Of a stretch of DNA of 64,000 nt, positions 50,901 to 60,890 are shown one piece after another. This DNA comes from Rhizobium etli 8C-3 (GTDB taxonomy: Bacteria; Pseudomonadota; Alphaproteobacteria; Rhizobiales; Rhizobiaceae): positions 310,001 through 374,000 of the forward strand of contig NZ_CP017242.1 in the NCBI RefSeq assembly GCF_001908375.1, given 5' to 3'. The notes beneath the pieces were generated by a model that was not told where the DNA came from, ran no database searches, and worked only from the letters and a program-made list of their open reading frames with translations. The position numbers and the translations under genes are program-made. Position 1 is the first letter of the stretch; every line of letters begins with the position of its first letter.

Positions 50901-51341
50901 GGCGCGGCCCGGCTCCCACCACATGCCATGGGTTGCTCAACGTAGGATTGGGCAGAAAATCTGCAGCTTTAGGCATTTCGGGTGCTGGCACTGAGCAAAT
51001 AACCTAAGGCGGATCAGCATCGCCTTGCCGAGATGTCTGGGAAGAATATCGCGGCATTTGAGCATTCGTCTTTTGTCCATTGCGCTGCAAGCGGGAGGGA
51101 GCTCTGTTGTCTTAAAAAGCTACGGGTCAAGTATTTTGGCTGCTGCCGTTGCCTTTATTGTCAAGGCAATGAGGAATTCCATCGATTGATTCTCCCCGGA
51201 GACTATAATCGGAGGATTGTGCTGCGGATTGCCGGAATTGTGACGAAATCAAGATGAAGTTCTGCTGGATCACTCCGATCAATTGAGAGTTGGCCGTTTT
51301 TCATAGTTATCGATTGAGAGCATGAGAAGGTGAATGATACA

Positions 51342-52355
51342 ATGGAGACACAAGGCAATTCGGAAAGCGTCAGTATTCCGTCTGCAGCGAATGATGATCA
51401 AACTTCACCCGAGATGAATTTAAGCGGTGTCGATCTCAATCTTCTCATAGTCCTGGAAGCGCTTCTTTTGTCGCGAAATGTAACCCATGCTGCGCGAAGG
51501 CTGGGTCAGGCCCAGCCGGCGGTTAGCCGAGCTCTGGCCCGGTTACGCGAGGTTCTCGGCGACGATCTGCTTGTTCGCAGTTCGACCGGCTCCAAGTTGA
51601 CGAGTCGGGGTGAGCGGCTTGCGGAAACTGTCCCGGTCGCAATGGCCCACATACGGGAGGTGCTATCCTCTAGGCAGGCTAACCAGGGCGTGCGGTTGAG
51701 CATCAACGCAGGTTTGACGCCTGCACTGCTGCCGCTTCTTCTGAAGTCGCCTGCCTGTGAAAACGGGCCCTTGAAGGTCAATACCCACAAGACTCCACAG
51801 GAGGGCCTTGGACAGCTACGCGCGCACGCTGTCGAATACATGCTTGGCACCTTAAACGAGGCTTGCGACGATATCGAACACGAACTGGTATTTACCGAGG
51901 AGTTTCTGACCCTAGTCGCGTTCGAGCGTCATCACCTAGGCGGAATTAGGCCGAGCGAAGAGGCGTTCCTCGATCTGACGCATATTCATCTGATTGAGAA
52001 TGGAGCTGAGACCTATCCTCAGGTTGCTGACGCGCTGATGAGATACGGACGCCGTCGCACGCAATTGTTCGAAGTGCAGGATATCATGTCGGCAGCCCTT
52101 ATGGTTTCTGAAAGCAGGCTTGCGCTTACCGTGCCGCGTTCAATTGCCGGCTGGCTCACGCGAACACTACATCTTGCGGCGCTCTTGCCGCCTCTTGCAA
52201 TCACACAGCATGAAGTCTCCATGTACTGGTTAGCGGAAGGAGCCGCCTTGTCGCGATGTCGGGTGATCGGCGATATAGGCGCAGTGGCTAGGTCAATTGT
52301 TGAGCACGATCAGGCGCACTTCAGGTTATTTCGGCCGCTCGGAGCGGAAGAGTAA
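51342..52355 (+). CDS. LysR-family regulator (NodD-like group), first of a pair
   Basis: A 337-residue LysR regulator with the HTH LSRNVTHAARRLGQAQPAVS near residue 45 and a C-terminal ligand-binding domain. ATG 51342 was chosen with upstream AGAAGG at a usable distance; a GTG at 51330 is an alternative. The DLNLL start and TSRGERLAETV hinge resemble the NodD/SyrM/LinR branch. It is followed 5 bp later by a second LysR gene, an unusual tandem pair. Target genes are unknown; the neighbours are IS remnants. Confidence 0.88.
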   Translation: METQGNSESVSIPSAANDDQTSPEMNLSGVDLNLLIVLEALLLSRNVTHAARRLGQAQPAVSRALARLREVLGDDLLVRSSTGSKLTSRGERLAETVPVAMAHIREVLSSRQANQGVRLSINAGLTPALLPLLLKSPACENGPLKVNTHKTPQEGLGQLRAHAVEYMLGTLNEACDDIEHELVFTEEFLTLVAFERHHLGGIRPSEEAFLDLTHIHLIENGAETYPQVADALMRYGRRRTQLFEVQDIMSAALMVSESRLALTVPRSIAGWLTRTLHLAALLPPLAITQHEVSMYWLAEGAALSRCRVIGDIGAVARSIVEHDQAHFRLFRPLGAEE

Positions 52356-52360
52356 GGTCG

Positions 52361-53317
52361 ATGGCGGCAAATCTTGCCATCGAACTTGAGAATCCGGATC
52401 AGAATTTTGATCTCGGGGGCTTTGATCTCAACCTGCTTCTTGTCCTGAATGCGCTGTTGCGCTTTCGAAACCTGACACATGCGGGAAACGAACTTCGCTT
52501 GAGTCAGCCGGCAACGAGCCGCGCGCTGACGCGACTGCGCGAAATGTTCGGCGATGATCTGCTGATCCGTAGCAATCGGACTTTCGAACTGACACCGTTG
52601 GCCCGGGTTTTGGCGCCGAAAGTCGAAGCTGCTCTCGGCAATATTTCCAAAATCTTTGGAGGGCGTATCCAGGCCCCCGAGCGGTTCGCGGTCGCAATGC
52701 CGGATCACCTCGCGCTGCTGTTGGTCAGCAATCTCAGCGGATATTTCCGCGAAGTATCGCCGACTACCGTTTTCATGCCGATGGTAGGTCTCTCAAATGT
52801 CATAACGCAACTTGAGAACGGCGGGGCGGATCTCGCCCTCGGAAACACCGACGATACGCCGGCCGGCTTCTACTGTCGCGCCTTACCGCCTGTCCAGACC
52901 GTCTGCATGGGGCGTAGGGGGCACGCGGCGGCGAATGGCAAGACGGCCTATGCCGATCTCGGGCGTTTTCTTTCGCTGCGCATCGGCAGCACGTACAACA
53001 CGGGTTTCGGCGAAGCTTACGACAGCCTGGAAGCGCTTCGGCCACGCGGCCGCGAGACGCTGACAGTACCGGACATCCATACCGCTGCGAGACTTGTGCA
53101 GGAAACCGAAGCCGTTCTGGTCCTGCCCGCAGCGTCCGCGCAGTTTCTCGCCGCGCGCTATGGCCTCGAAACCTTTGTGCCTAACAAAGGCATGATGCCA
53201 ACCTATCAGATCTCGATGATCTGGCACGAGAGATGGCACCGGAACAGCATACACGCCGGTGTTCGCAGCATGATCGCTTCCGGCATTGTGGAACCTGCCA
53301 AGGTACGCCGTTCGTGA
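52361..53317 (+). CDS. LysR-family regulator (NodD-like group), second of a pair
   Basis: A 318-residue LysR regulator: FDLNLLLVLNALLRFRNLTH, then GNELRLSQPATSRALTRLRE, with a substrate-binding domain that resembles NodD/NahR-type proteins. It is read right after the first LysR gene and possibly forms heteromers with it. No nod box or obvious target promoter is visible nearby. 53318-53549 shows no gene. Confidence 0.88.
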   Translation: MAANLAIELENPDQNFDLGGFDLNLLLVLNALLRFRNLTHAGNELRLSQPATSRALTRLREMFGDDLLIRSNRTFELTPLARVLAPKVEAALGNISKIFGGRIQAPERFAVAMPDHLALLLVSNLSGYFREVSPTTVFMPMVGLSNVITQLENGGADLALGNTDDTPAGFYCRALPPVQTVCMGRRGHAAANGKTAYADLGRFLSLRIGSTYNTGFGEAYDSLEALRPRGRETLTVPDIHTAARLVQETEAVLVLPAASAQFLAARYGLETFVPNKGMMPTYQISMIWHERWHRNSIHAGVRSMIASGIVEPAKVRRS

Positions 53318-53549
53318 GGGTCTGCCGTCGCCCCGTTTCTGAAAACACGGCGGTCATTCTGATTCAGACACTCAGAGACTGACCGAGGAAGAGCATGTCC
53401 GGGAAAGTTCTCTAATCGCGGTTGTCAAGTTGATCGCCGAGGGCGTCACAGGTCAGGCTCATGGTTCTCTTCGAGGTCGGCACTTTGTCCGCCTCATCAT
53501 GGCGTTGGATAGGCTCGGTCGACCAATGTGGTGTTCGCGGTTGCCTGTA

Positions 53550-54702
53550 TCAGGCAGCATCGCATTCCTGGAATCGGTTTTGACCGCGCCATCGTCCTGA
53601 CCGGACGATCTCGCTGATCTCATTTATCCATGGATACCGGCGTAAATCATGCGAGCTCACTCGGCTCTTGCGATGACCAGCGGAAGGTTCCCCGGATATC
53701 CACATCGCGTGAGGGATCACGGCGAGCTTTCGGGCGACGGCCACCTTAGCTTTTCGATAGCCGCCACGCCGGGCGATGCGCAATCCCCAACTCTTCAAAG
53801 CGGAGAACTGTGGAATACGTGTCAGCAGCGCATTGGCTGCCTCATAGAGGCTGCGTCGAAGGAAGTCATCGCCCCGTTTAGACACGCGCCCTGATCTCAT
53901 CGTCTCACCGGAGGCGTAGATGCGAGGTATCAGCCCAAGATGGGCTCCGGCGCTGGATGATCGTTTGAATCGTGTCGGGTCATCAATGGTTGCGGCGAAG
54001 CCGAGCGCAGTGATAACTCCAACACCAGGGACCGACATCAGCCGTCTGACGATATTGTTCTGCCGCGCTATCGAGCGAACCTTCGCCTCGAGATGATGGA
54101 TCTGCTCAATGATGTTGGCACGTGCCCGCATCAATGCTTCCACGACAGCCTGGATTGTCGGCGACGCATGGAGCTCGCCGTCGATGATTTCCTCGGCACG
54201 CTTGGCGAAACCACCAATCCGTTTGCCAAATAGGATACCAAAGGTGCGAAGGACACCTCTGATCTGGTTCTCCAGGTCGCAGCGGGTTCGCACAAATTGG
54301 CTACGAGTGGCAAGGAGCGCCCGAGCTTCGTGGCTTGCCGTCGACTTGACATGAACTCTCTTGCACCAACCCGTACGAACGATCTGTGCCAGGCCGATGG
54401 CGTCGTTGCGGTCCGTCTTGGCAGGCATCATACTTTAAGGCCGCATTGGCATGGCGAGCATCCATGCAGACGATGGGAACGCCGCGTTCCTTCAATCCAT
54501 TCCATAGCCAGACCGACAGGGGACCGGTTTCCAGTCCTGCACGCGTTACCGTGAACGGCTCAAGCGCTTCACCAATCGCGTCTGGGCACGACGCTACCTT
54601 CCGTTCGGCAACAATCTTGCCCTCGTCATCAACGATGCAGATTGAGGTCGTTTGCTGGCTGACATCCAGTCCGGCATAATACTGCATGGCGGTTCTCCTC
54701 AT
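53550..54702 (-). mobile_element. IS110-family transposase, single frameshift
   Basis: The N-terminal DEDD domain (54702-54430, YYAGLDVSQQTTSICIVDDE) joins the rest (54431-53550, AKTDRNDAIGLAQIVRTGW, LMSVPGVGVITALGFAATI, VAVARKLAVIPHAMW) after one frame change near 54430 in the codons just before KTDRNDA. It is otherwise complete, the youngest-looking IS remnant of the window. Confidence 0.9.
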
Positions 54703-54777
54703 AGCTTCGGCACACCGGCCTCGATCAACAAAGGACAGTGTGGAGAGCCGCCGCCCGATAGGCTAGGCCCTGAGCGA

Positions 54778-55149
54778 TTACGCTATGTGGTGTGGTCTAG
54801 GTCTCGGCTGATTGCCGTGCTTTCCGCCCCAGGTCGGAGCGACTATCAGCGAGCCACAGCGGGCAGGCTGATTGCGGATCATTTGAGCCATGGTCTCAAG
54901 GGATAGGTATCTCCCCCGCTGAACGGTCCACTCGTCGTTCGCCTCCATGAGCAACGCGAGCCCGACGAGACGGACGATGGCTTCATCGTTTGTAAAGATG
55001 CCGCCGACCTCGGTACGGCGTTTGATTTCGCCGTTGAGACGCTCAATCGGATTCGTCGAGTGCAACTTGGCTCGATGCTCTTTTGGGAAGGTCAGATAGG
55101 CGAGCACATCGTGTTCAGCGTCATCCATGATCGTGGCGAGCTTCGGCAC
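54778..55149 (-). mobile_element. IS256-family transposase C-terminal fragment
   Basis: Reads as the end of a Mutator/IS256 transposase: HRAKLHSTNPIERLNGEIKR, then VGGIFTNDEAIVRLVGLALL. 5'-truncated where it meets a recombinase fragment near 55135. Confidence 0.85.
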
Positions 55150-55620
55150 TGCGGATCAGGGTGTCGGAAACCTTCGTGTAGCGCGCTGTGGTCGACAGGT
55201 TGTTGTGGCCGAGCAGAACCTGGATGGTGCGAATGTCGGTTCCTCTTTCGAGAAAATGGGTGGCAAAGCTTTGCCGCAGCGTATGCGCCGTCACCCTTTT
55301 GTCGATGCTGGCCGCGACACACGCCGAACGGCAGGCAGAATACAGAACCTGGACATCGATGGGCTTGGTCTCGTCCCGCCCCGGAAACAGCCAGACCTCG
55401 GGTCTCGCAGCCGCCAACAGACCCGCAAAATCGTTAGCAATTGCGCTGACAGCATGACGTTGCGATCCTTGCCGCCCTTGCCATGCTCGACGCGGATGAT
55501 GCCGCGTTCGCCATCAATGTCGCGGACCTTGAGATGGACAGCTTCCGAGGCGCGCAGCCCCGCCGCATAAGCTGTCGTCAGTGCGGTGCGAGTCCTAGTC
55601 CCCTTGCGCGCCCCATCTTA
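55121..55620 (-). pseudogene. Tyrosine recombinase (integrase) fragment, frameshifted
   Basis: The 55417-55121 part contains the catalytic motif [20 protein letters not shown], then [14 protein letters not shown] (HxLR and Tyr). Upstream in another frame lies TTAYAAGLRASEAVHLKVRD with the first catalytic Arg. The N-terminal half is missing. It resembles the integrases of IS91-like or integron-type elements. Between 55621 and 56039 no gene is seen; the sequence is AT-rich from 55680 to 55870. Confidence 0.75.
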
Positions 55621-55667
55621 CCTGCCTTCTCAAGGATGAATCGGCGGTGACAAAATCACCGGGAACG

Positions 55668-56240
55668 CCAATTTACGGCTAATTACAACTGTAGCGAATT
55701 GCGTTTTGCAAAAATCGGATACTCGTTTATATTGATAATCATCGGATCGCATGACATTTGTAGTGATTCCGGTGGTGATATTACAATATTATCTGAAAGG
55801 TAAAAATATATAATATCGGTTTTTAAATGAATGTGATATCTGTAAATCATATTTAATTTAATAATAGTGTGCCGGTGGCCTGCGTTCTTCCAATCTTCCT
55901 CTCGCTACGTCTCCGGCACGCGATTTTAATACTTTTGATTTTCATGGATGTCGAGCGGGCACTGCGGGGGAGGCTGATGCGGCCCCCAATGCTAAGGGCG
56001 TCGAACTGGGCGGCATCGAGGTGGCTGCCTCTCCAGCCCGTGTCGTACATGGGAAAGATCTCACGTGCCCTCTACATCGTTGCTGCGTCGGCAGTCCACG
56101 GTCTCTTACCCGTATAAGCCGGGCTTTGCCCTCTACAACGAACTTGCTTGCATTGCCGCCGGCGACCTGCAGCAGAAAATCTTACGAAAGACAGGAATGT
56201 CGGAAGGGACTCGCATGGATTGGGCTCGCGCGCTGACATT
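55668..56240 (+). pseudogene. Remnant of a second copy of the polyamine/FAD cluster
   Basis: 56065-56200 encodes, with a frame break, a diverged version of the C-terminus of the FAD protein (YIVAASAVHGL, then YPYKPGFALYNELACIAAGD versus YMLASPVIHGL and YPYHSGLPFCNEVARIAADD at 49.5 kb). Upstream, 55676-55735 (TAATTACAACTGTAG...) resembles the AT-rich promoter at 45041-45100 (TAATTACAAATGTAG...). The middle of the operon is gone. Confidence 0.6.
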
Positions 56241-56442
56241 CGGGGTTGACGCATCTAGCGCAAACTCTAGCTGCAGTCCGGGCGCATCAACATGAGAATG
56301 GCAAGTGCTCCAGCAAGAACGCATGGACCGTGCGAAGCGGAGACGCCGACCGCGAAGAATGTCATCGACGACGAACATCGCCTTCGAGCAACTCGAATGG
56401 CAACACCCCGAGAAGAACCATCGTTAACAGGGGAGATGAAAA

Positions 56443-56652
56443 TTGCCTCGGCTAGATAGAATTCCAGCTATTCCGCTCCACGATGAACATGTCGTCACAG
56501 CAAGAGAGGCGCTCGAAGGGCTTTATCTGAAACTTCAGCAGGAAGCCGAAGTGCGCCTGGTTGCCGCCGCGCTCCGTGCAGGCTGGTCCGCCGAGGAGGC
56601 GATTGATGCCATCGACGACCTTCGGAATGAAGATGTGCAGGTCGTGAATTGA
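56443..56652 (+). CDS. Small hypothetical protein (TTG start)
   Basis: A 69-residue protein with an unusual TTG start at 56443, preceded by GGGGAGA at good spacing. It is charged and helical (REALEGLYLKLQQEAEVRLV, then WSAEEAIDAIDDL). No family recognised. It may be a small regulator or adaptor. 56653-57142 holds no certain gene. Confidence 0.45.
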   Translation: MPRLDRIPAIPLHDEHVVTAREALEGLYLKLQQEAEVRLVAAALRAGWSAEEAIDAIDDLRNEDVQVVN

Positions 56653-57142
56653 CGCGGCGAGGTTTGTCGCAGTGATGCCGGCAGATTCGGTTGAGCCCCT
56701 CCAGCAGGGGTCGATGGCCAGCGTCATCGGCAATTTTGCCGCATTGTTCGGTTGTTTTGAAGTGGCGCGCCCTCCATTGCACACTGGTAGAGGAACTTTT
56801 TTATCGCTCTGGTAGTTGAAGCCACCGACCGCATTAAATGCTGCAGATTGGAAGGCAACATCTCCTGCAGCACGTGCGGCCAAGGACTCGCCTCTTCCTT
56901 CTTTGGGGGCGAGCCCATGACGACTGGCCTTCCAGGTAGCCGCTCCTTTTGGCAGGATATCATCGTACGAAAGTGGTATTCCTCGCTGAGCCCGATGCGC
57001 GCTCATCTCTCCTCGCTCTTTTGCGGCACGCAGGCGCAGTGGTGCTGACAAGGAGGCAAGCGCCTGATCCATTGCCGGGTGCAAGTCGATGCCGTCGAAA
57101 AACCGAAAATCCGTTCGGTTGCGTTCAGGATAGGAATTGTTC

Positions 57143-57880
57143 ATGCCGCACGACCTTGATACACGATCTGCCACGGACGCGGCGCGCATTGCGGCGTATA
57201 CGAGCCTCTTCAAACATGCTGGTCGCGATGAAGCTGTCAGGCTTCTGGTCGACCTAGCTTCCAGGGCAGACCAGAAGGCAGCTGATCACATGCTCGAAAT
57301 CGCCTCTTTGAAAGCCGAGAATGGAGATCTCCTGCGTCGCAACGAGGGACTCAGTTCAGCCTTGAGATCAACGGAGGCGGGTGTCGCCGCTCTGCAGCAG
57401 GAGGTGTCGGCTTTAAGAGCGATAACCGGTAGAGGCCGCCGAACCGACCCCACGGAGCCGCATACTGACCGCCCAGAGGGCCTGCGGCGTCCGTTGGTGC
57501 AGCCTGATGGTGACATTGGTTCTGCGGTACCTGCCGCGACTCATAGGAATTCAAGGGGGCGGCTGAGACGCTTGCCTCGAAACACGCTGGCGCCAGCGCT
57601 TGCTGATCCGCCGCATCAGCCCGGCGCTCGAATTCGAAGCAGTGAAGAAGCATTCGGAGACGAAAACGAGAGTGGAGCGGCTGGTCGACGTCGGCGCGCC
57701 ATCCAGCCGGCGTCGCAGTATCCGCAGGCGCTCGGCGAAATGTCGGCCAGCGCGGTCAACAGCCGCGCATCTTTACGTGGGGGTGGGTCGCAGGACGCGA
57801 GAGGCCAGGAAAACCGCCAGGATTTAAACGGGTTTGAAGGACCACGGGAGGAAAGAGACCGCGACGGCGTGGTCCGCTGA
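57143..57880 (+). CDS. Hypothetical coiled-coil protein
   Basis: A 245-residue frame starting at ATG 57143. Residues 10-95 are helical and coiled-coil-like (SLFKHAGRDEAVRLLVDLAS, LEIASLKAENGDLLRRNEGL). The second half is low-complexity, Arg/Gly/Pro-rich, ending in EERDRDGVVR, which vaguely resembles an arginine-rich export tail. The second half may instead be a frameshifted remnant. No family recognised. 57881-58181 shows nothing else. Confidence 0.35.
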   Translation: MPHDLDTRSATDAARIAAYTSLFKHAGRDEAVRLLVDLASRADQKAADHMLEIASLKAENGDLLRRNEGLSSALRSTEAGVAALQQEVSALRAITGRGRRTDPTEPHTDRPEGLRRPLVQPDGDIGSAVPAATHRNSRGRLRRLPRNTLAPALADPPHQPGARIRSSEEAFGDENESGAAGRRRRAIQPASQYPQALGEMSASAVNSRASLRGGGSQDARGQENRQDLNGFEGPREERDRDGVVR

Positions 57881-58181
57881 TACGGCCGGCGCCCAGTCCA
57901 TCGGCCGCGATGGGTTCCGACCCTCCTGGTTTGACCACCGATAGGAAAGCATTGGCGTCTCGGGAACCGATGTCACGAGTACGCCATCTCAACGAGCCCC
58001 TCTTCACCAGCTACCGTTGTGCTGGAAACTGATTTTGCGATCTCGCAGGGTATTTCGGGTTTTGTCGGGCGCGATCAGCGATCTGCTGGGCTTGCTGGGT
58101 GAGATTTTTGACCGGCTGAAGATCCACGGACCTTCAGGCAAGGGATGAAGGCCCTCGATCTCGCCGGCTCCAGCGGCAGCC

Positions 58182-58740
58182 TTAAAGTCTTGGGGGAGAC
58201 GCCGAGGAATCGTGCGGCATTGCCCAGATTATGCCAAGGCTCGATGGCTGCGGGCGGAAGACTGGAATCTTGCGGTATGATCTAAGTGCCGTGATGCGTT
58301 CACGGGTCCAGTGATTGCCGTTGCCTGTTGAAAGTCCGTTGCGATTGAGGACGCCGGCAATCACATCATCATTGGCAATGAGGGCAAGCTGCCGTACCGC
58401 CTCGATGAAGTCGTCGGGCGCAGCGTTTCTTTGGCCGCGATGCCGCTTCGGGAGGCGCAGTTGCGTATGGACACCGCCAACCCAGTGGATTGCGAGGACG
58501 ATCTCGGAGGTACGTCGTTGAGCTCGGCGATCACTTCATGAATGACCGTGCGCACGGTGTGTTTCTTGAGCTTGCCATCGGTCGATGGCGCTCCCCAGAC
58601 GGCACGAAGGTTCCCCGCTAGGGATGCCATCTCTGGTGTCGACATCGGCGATGGTTGAGGCGTCGCAGCGTCATGGCCGGCAATCTTGTTCTCGATCTCG
58701 CCGACGCGTGCGAGCGTCTTGTTCCCGCCAGTTTCTCATT
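58182..58740 (-). pseudogene. Large serine recombinase C-terminal fragment
   Basis: Minus-strand pieces in two frames (LKKHTVRTVIHEVIAELND; LNRNGLSTGNGNHWTRERIT, then ALRSYRKIPVF) match the recombinase and zinc-ribbon regions of resolvase-type proteins. The catalytic N-terminus is absent and a frameshift lies near 58490. Cut at 58740 by an IS5-type remnant. Confidence 0.7.
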
Positions 58741-58744
58741 TCGC

Positions 58745-59290
58745 CCGACAAAACCCGCCGGCGGCGCTGCGCGTGGATGACCGACGTATCATCTCCAGCA
58801 TTCTTTCTCATGTCTTGAAGGTCGGTTGCCGCTGGCGCGACGTCCCTGGGAATATGGCCCTGCAAAAACCGTCTAGAACCGCTATCACCGCTGGGCATGA
58901 CGGCGTATCTGGCATCGCATCTTCGAGAAGATGACTGCCAAAGGTCCGGTTCCGCAGGAGCTTTCCATCGACAGCACACACATCAAGGCGCATCGCTCTG
59001 CACCAGGCTCAAAAGGGGGCTTGGGCACAAGTGATCGGTACGTCGCACGGCGGAAGAACAAGCAAGATCCATTGTCTGGCCGATGATCGCGGCAGACCGG
59101 TCGCCTTCAGCCTGACGCTGGAGAATCCGGCATCAAGATGGCAATCCCTTCGCTCGCCCGGTGACGTTTGTAGCACTGCCCGATCACCGCGCCGGTCGCA
59201 ACGTCGAGCGCGGCGAACAGGGATGTCGTGCCGTTGGGTATGGGCGTGTCGTTCGGCGAATGGTTGTGGCATAGGGAGCTCGAACAAATG
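58745..59290 (+). mobile_element. IS5-family (IS427 group) transposase, broken
   Basis: RVDDRRIISSILSHVLKVGC, then RWRDVPG at 58770-58850, followed in other frames by the middle of the transposase (ELSIDSTHIKAHRSAPGSKG near 58965) and further scraps up to about 59200. Inactive. Confidence 0.75.
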
Positions 59291-59317
59291 AATTTGAGCT
59301 TAAGAGAAAAAATTTGC

Positions 59318-59578
59318 TATAATTTGAGGAAAATGGGCAGCGGCTTACAGATGAGCAGCTAAACGACGAAGAGGCGCAGAGCAACGCGTGGCGCCTGTTC
59401 TCGGAGGACGGAACACACCGGCCTCCAATCGAGGACTACATCGAGAAGGCTAAGAAAAACGGTCTGTGGCCTCTGCCCGGATTGCATACGGGGCCAGGCT
59501 GTGAACCGAGGGCTGTAAGTTTTTCCTGGATGGAATTTGAGCGGGCGTGCGATTCACCGCGCGTCAGGACGAGGTGAG
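59318..59578 (+). pseudogene. Coding remnant of unknown family
   Basis: One open frame without a start codon (EENGQRLTDEQLNDEEAQSN, WRLFSEDGTHRPPIEDYIEK, AKKNGLWPLPGLH), ending at TGA 59576. It has strong protein character and acidic composition and looks like the C-terminal end of a gene whose start was removed by the IS5 insertion. No family recognised. 59579-60112 shows no gene. Confidence 0.4.
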
Positions 59579-60112
59579 GCTCGGAATTTCGGTTATTCTC
59601 CCACCATCGTTCATTCCGCGGCGCAGACAAGTGAGGACATGCTGCCAGAGCGGCGTAAAGACTTTCGCCGCTCTCCGTCTTCCCGCGACCGTCCGCTTGC
59701 CTCGCATCGTTCCGCTAACGTAGGGCGCGGGAGCAAGGCCTCATCGCGGCGCCTCACCGGAGGTCATTTTGCCCAATTCCCGGGATTTAACATGGCTGCG
59801 GAGACCGGTTCGAGATCGGGAATTGAGCGTAAACGCACTGCCTTGTCGGCAAAAGTTCTTTCCTGAGCGATAACGCGTTCAATCGTTTAATCCGGTTTTC
59901 AAGTTCAGGGATCTGGGCGTCAGCCTGTTGATTTGTTCCAAAAACGCCCGCCATAGAAATGCGCACGTCGCTCCCCAACGCTACGAATGAAACAGTTTTA
60001 AAGTCTAAGATTGCAATTTCGCTCCTATGTTTTGACCATGCTTCTCGCTCAATATCAGGTGCTCTCTTGAAGTTCAGACACAACTGCGAATCCCAGCCGT
60101 GCAGCCGCCAAC

Positions 60113-60358
60113 ATGTCTAATTCATCAGGACTGGATGATTTCTGCCAAAAGATTGTTCTAGATTTACTGGCAAGGCGGACGATAGAACGCTGGCTAAATC
60201 GCGAACCGCCAGATATTGATAGTCTCTATTATCAAGTTCGTCAGGAAATTGCAAATTGCCATTGCGCCAATACGCTGAGTGATAGTGAGGAGATACAGCT
60301 TATCGAGGGCATGCTCCAGTTTCTTGACGCTTTTATAACAAAAAATACCGGGACGTGA
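60113..60358 (+). CDS. Small hypothetical protein upstream of the effector gene
   Basis: An 81-residue acidic helical protein starting at ATG 60113. Features: LDDFCQKIVLDLLARRTIER near the start and SDSEEIQLIEGMLQFLDAFI near the end. Its codon use is more AT-rich than the neighbours. No family recognised. Size, charge and position 530 bp before an effector-like gene would suit a secretion chaperone of the VirE1 kind, but there is no sequence support. Confidence 0.5.
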   Translation: MSNSSGLDDFCQKIVLDLLARRTIERWLNREPPDIDSLYYQVRQEIANCHCANTLSDSEEIQLIEGMLQFLDAFITKNTGT

Positions 60359-60499
60359 CAAGGTAAAGCTGATTTAGGAGAGTATTGGTAACGGATGGAA
60401 GCATATGACTAGACTTAGACTAGGGTCAAACCCCAATCAAGCGATTGATCGAATTGCTTCTCTATGACTTACTGCTTCCGATAAACCGAGCTTTGGAGC

Positions 60500-60600
60500 A
60501 TGGCAGGAGAATTCTGGCTTGATGACCAGCAATGGGCGGTGATCGCGCCTTTGCTTCCAACAAACCAACCCGGTGCTCATCGAACTGACGTGTCATTATC
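60500..60600 (+). mobile_element. IS5-family transposase N-terminal scrap
   Basis: Starts MAGEFWLDDQQWAVIAPLLP, then TNQPGAHRTDV, the standard start of IS5/IS1031-type transposases, and then loses similarity. Only about 33 codons remain. 60601-60890 shows no gene. Confidence 0.7.
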
Positions 60601-60890
60601 AAGCGCGCATTGTCTCAAACAAAATGTTACCGATAGTGTCGATGCTCCGACTGGGATGACCATGGTGCGCTGTCCCGGTCCGGAGGGGAACACTCTCGGG
60701 TGAGGCAATACGCGTCTTATCCTGATCGTCGCGCTATAAACCTCAAACTTCCTCCGGAAATGGCCTAACCGGACGCTTACGAACCAGACGCTGAGTTTAA
60801 GACTGCATATGTAACTTTCTCGAAACTCCGCTCGAACCTGAGACTGTCATCTGGCAACCTTGTACGAAGTTCATAACTGGTTAAGGTGAC

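Noticed and set aside
56452..57213. Minus-strand open frame of 253 codons
   Set aside because: It overlaps the small plus-strand gene at 56443 and the start of the coiled-coil gene; no family match and no Shine-Dalgarno. It could hide a real gene, but support is too weak.
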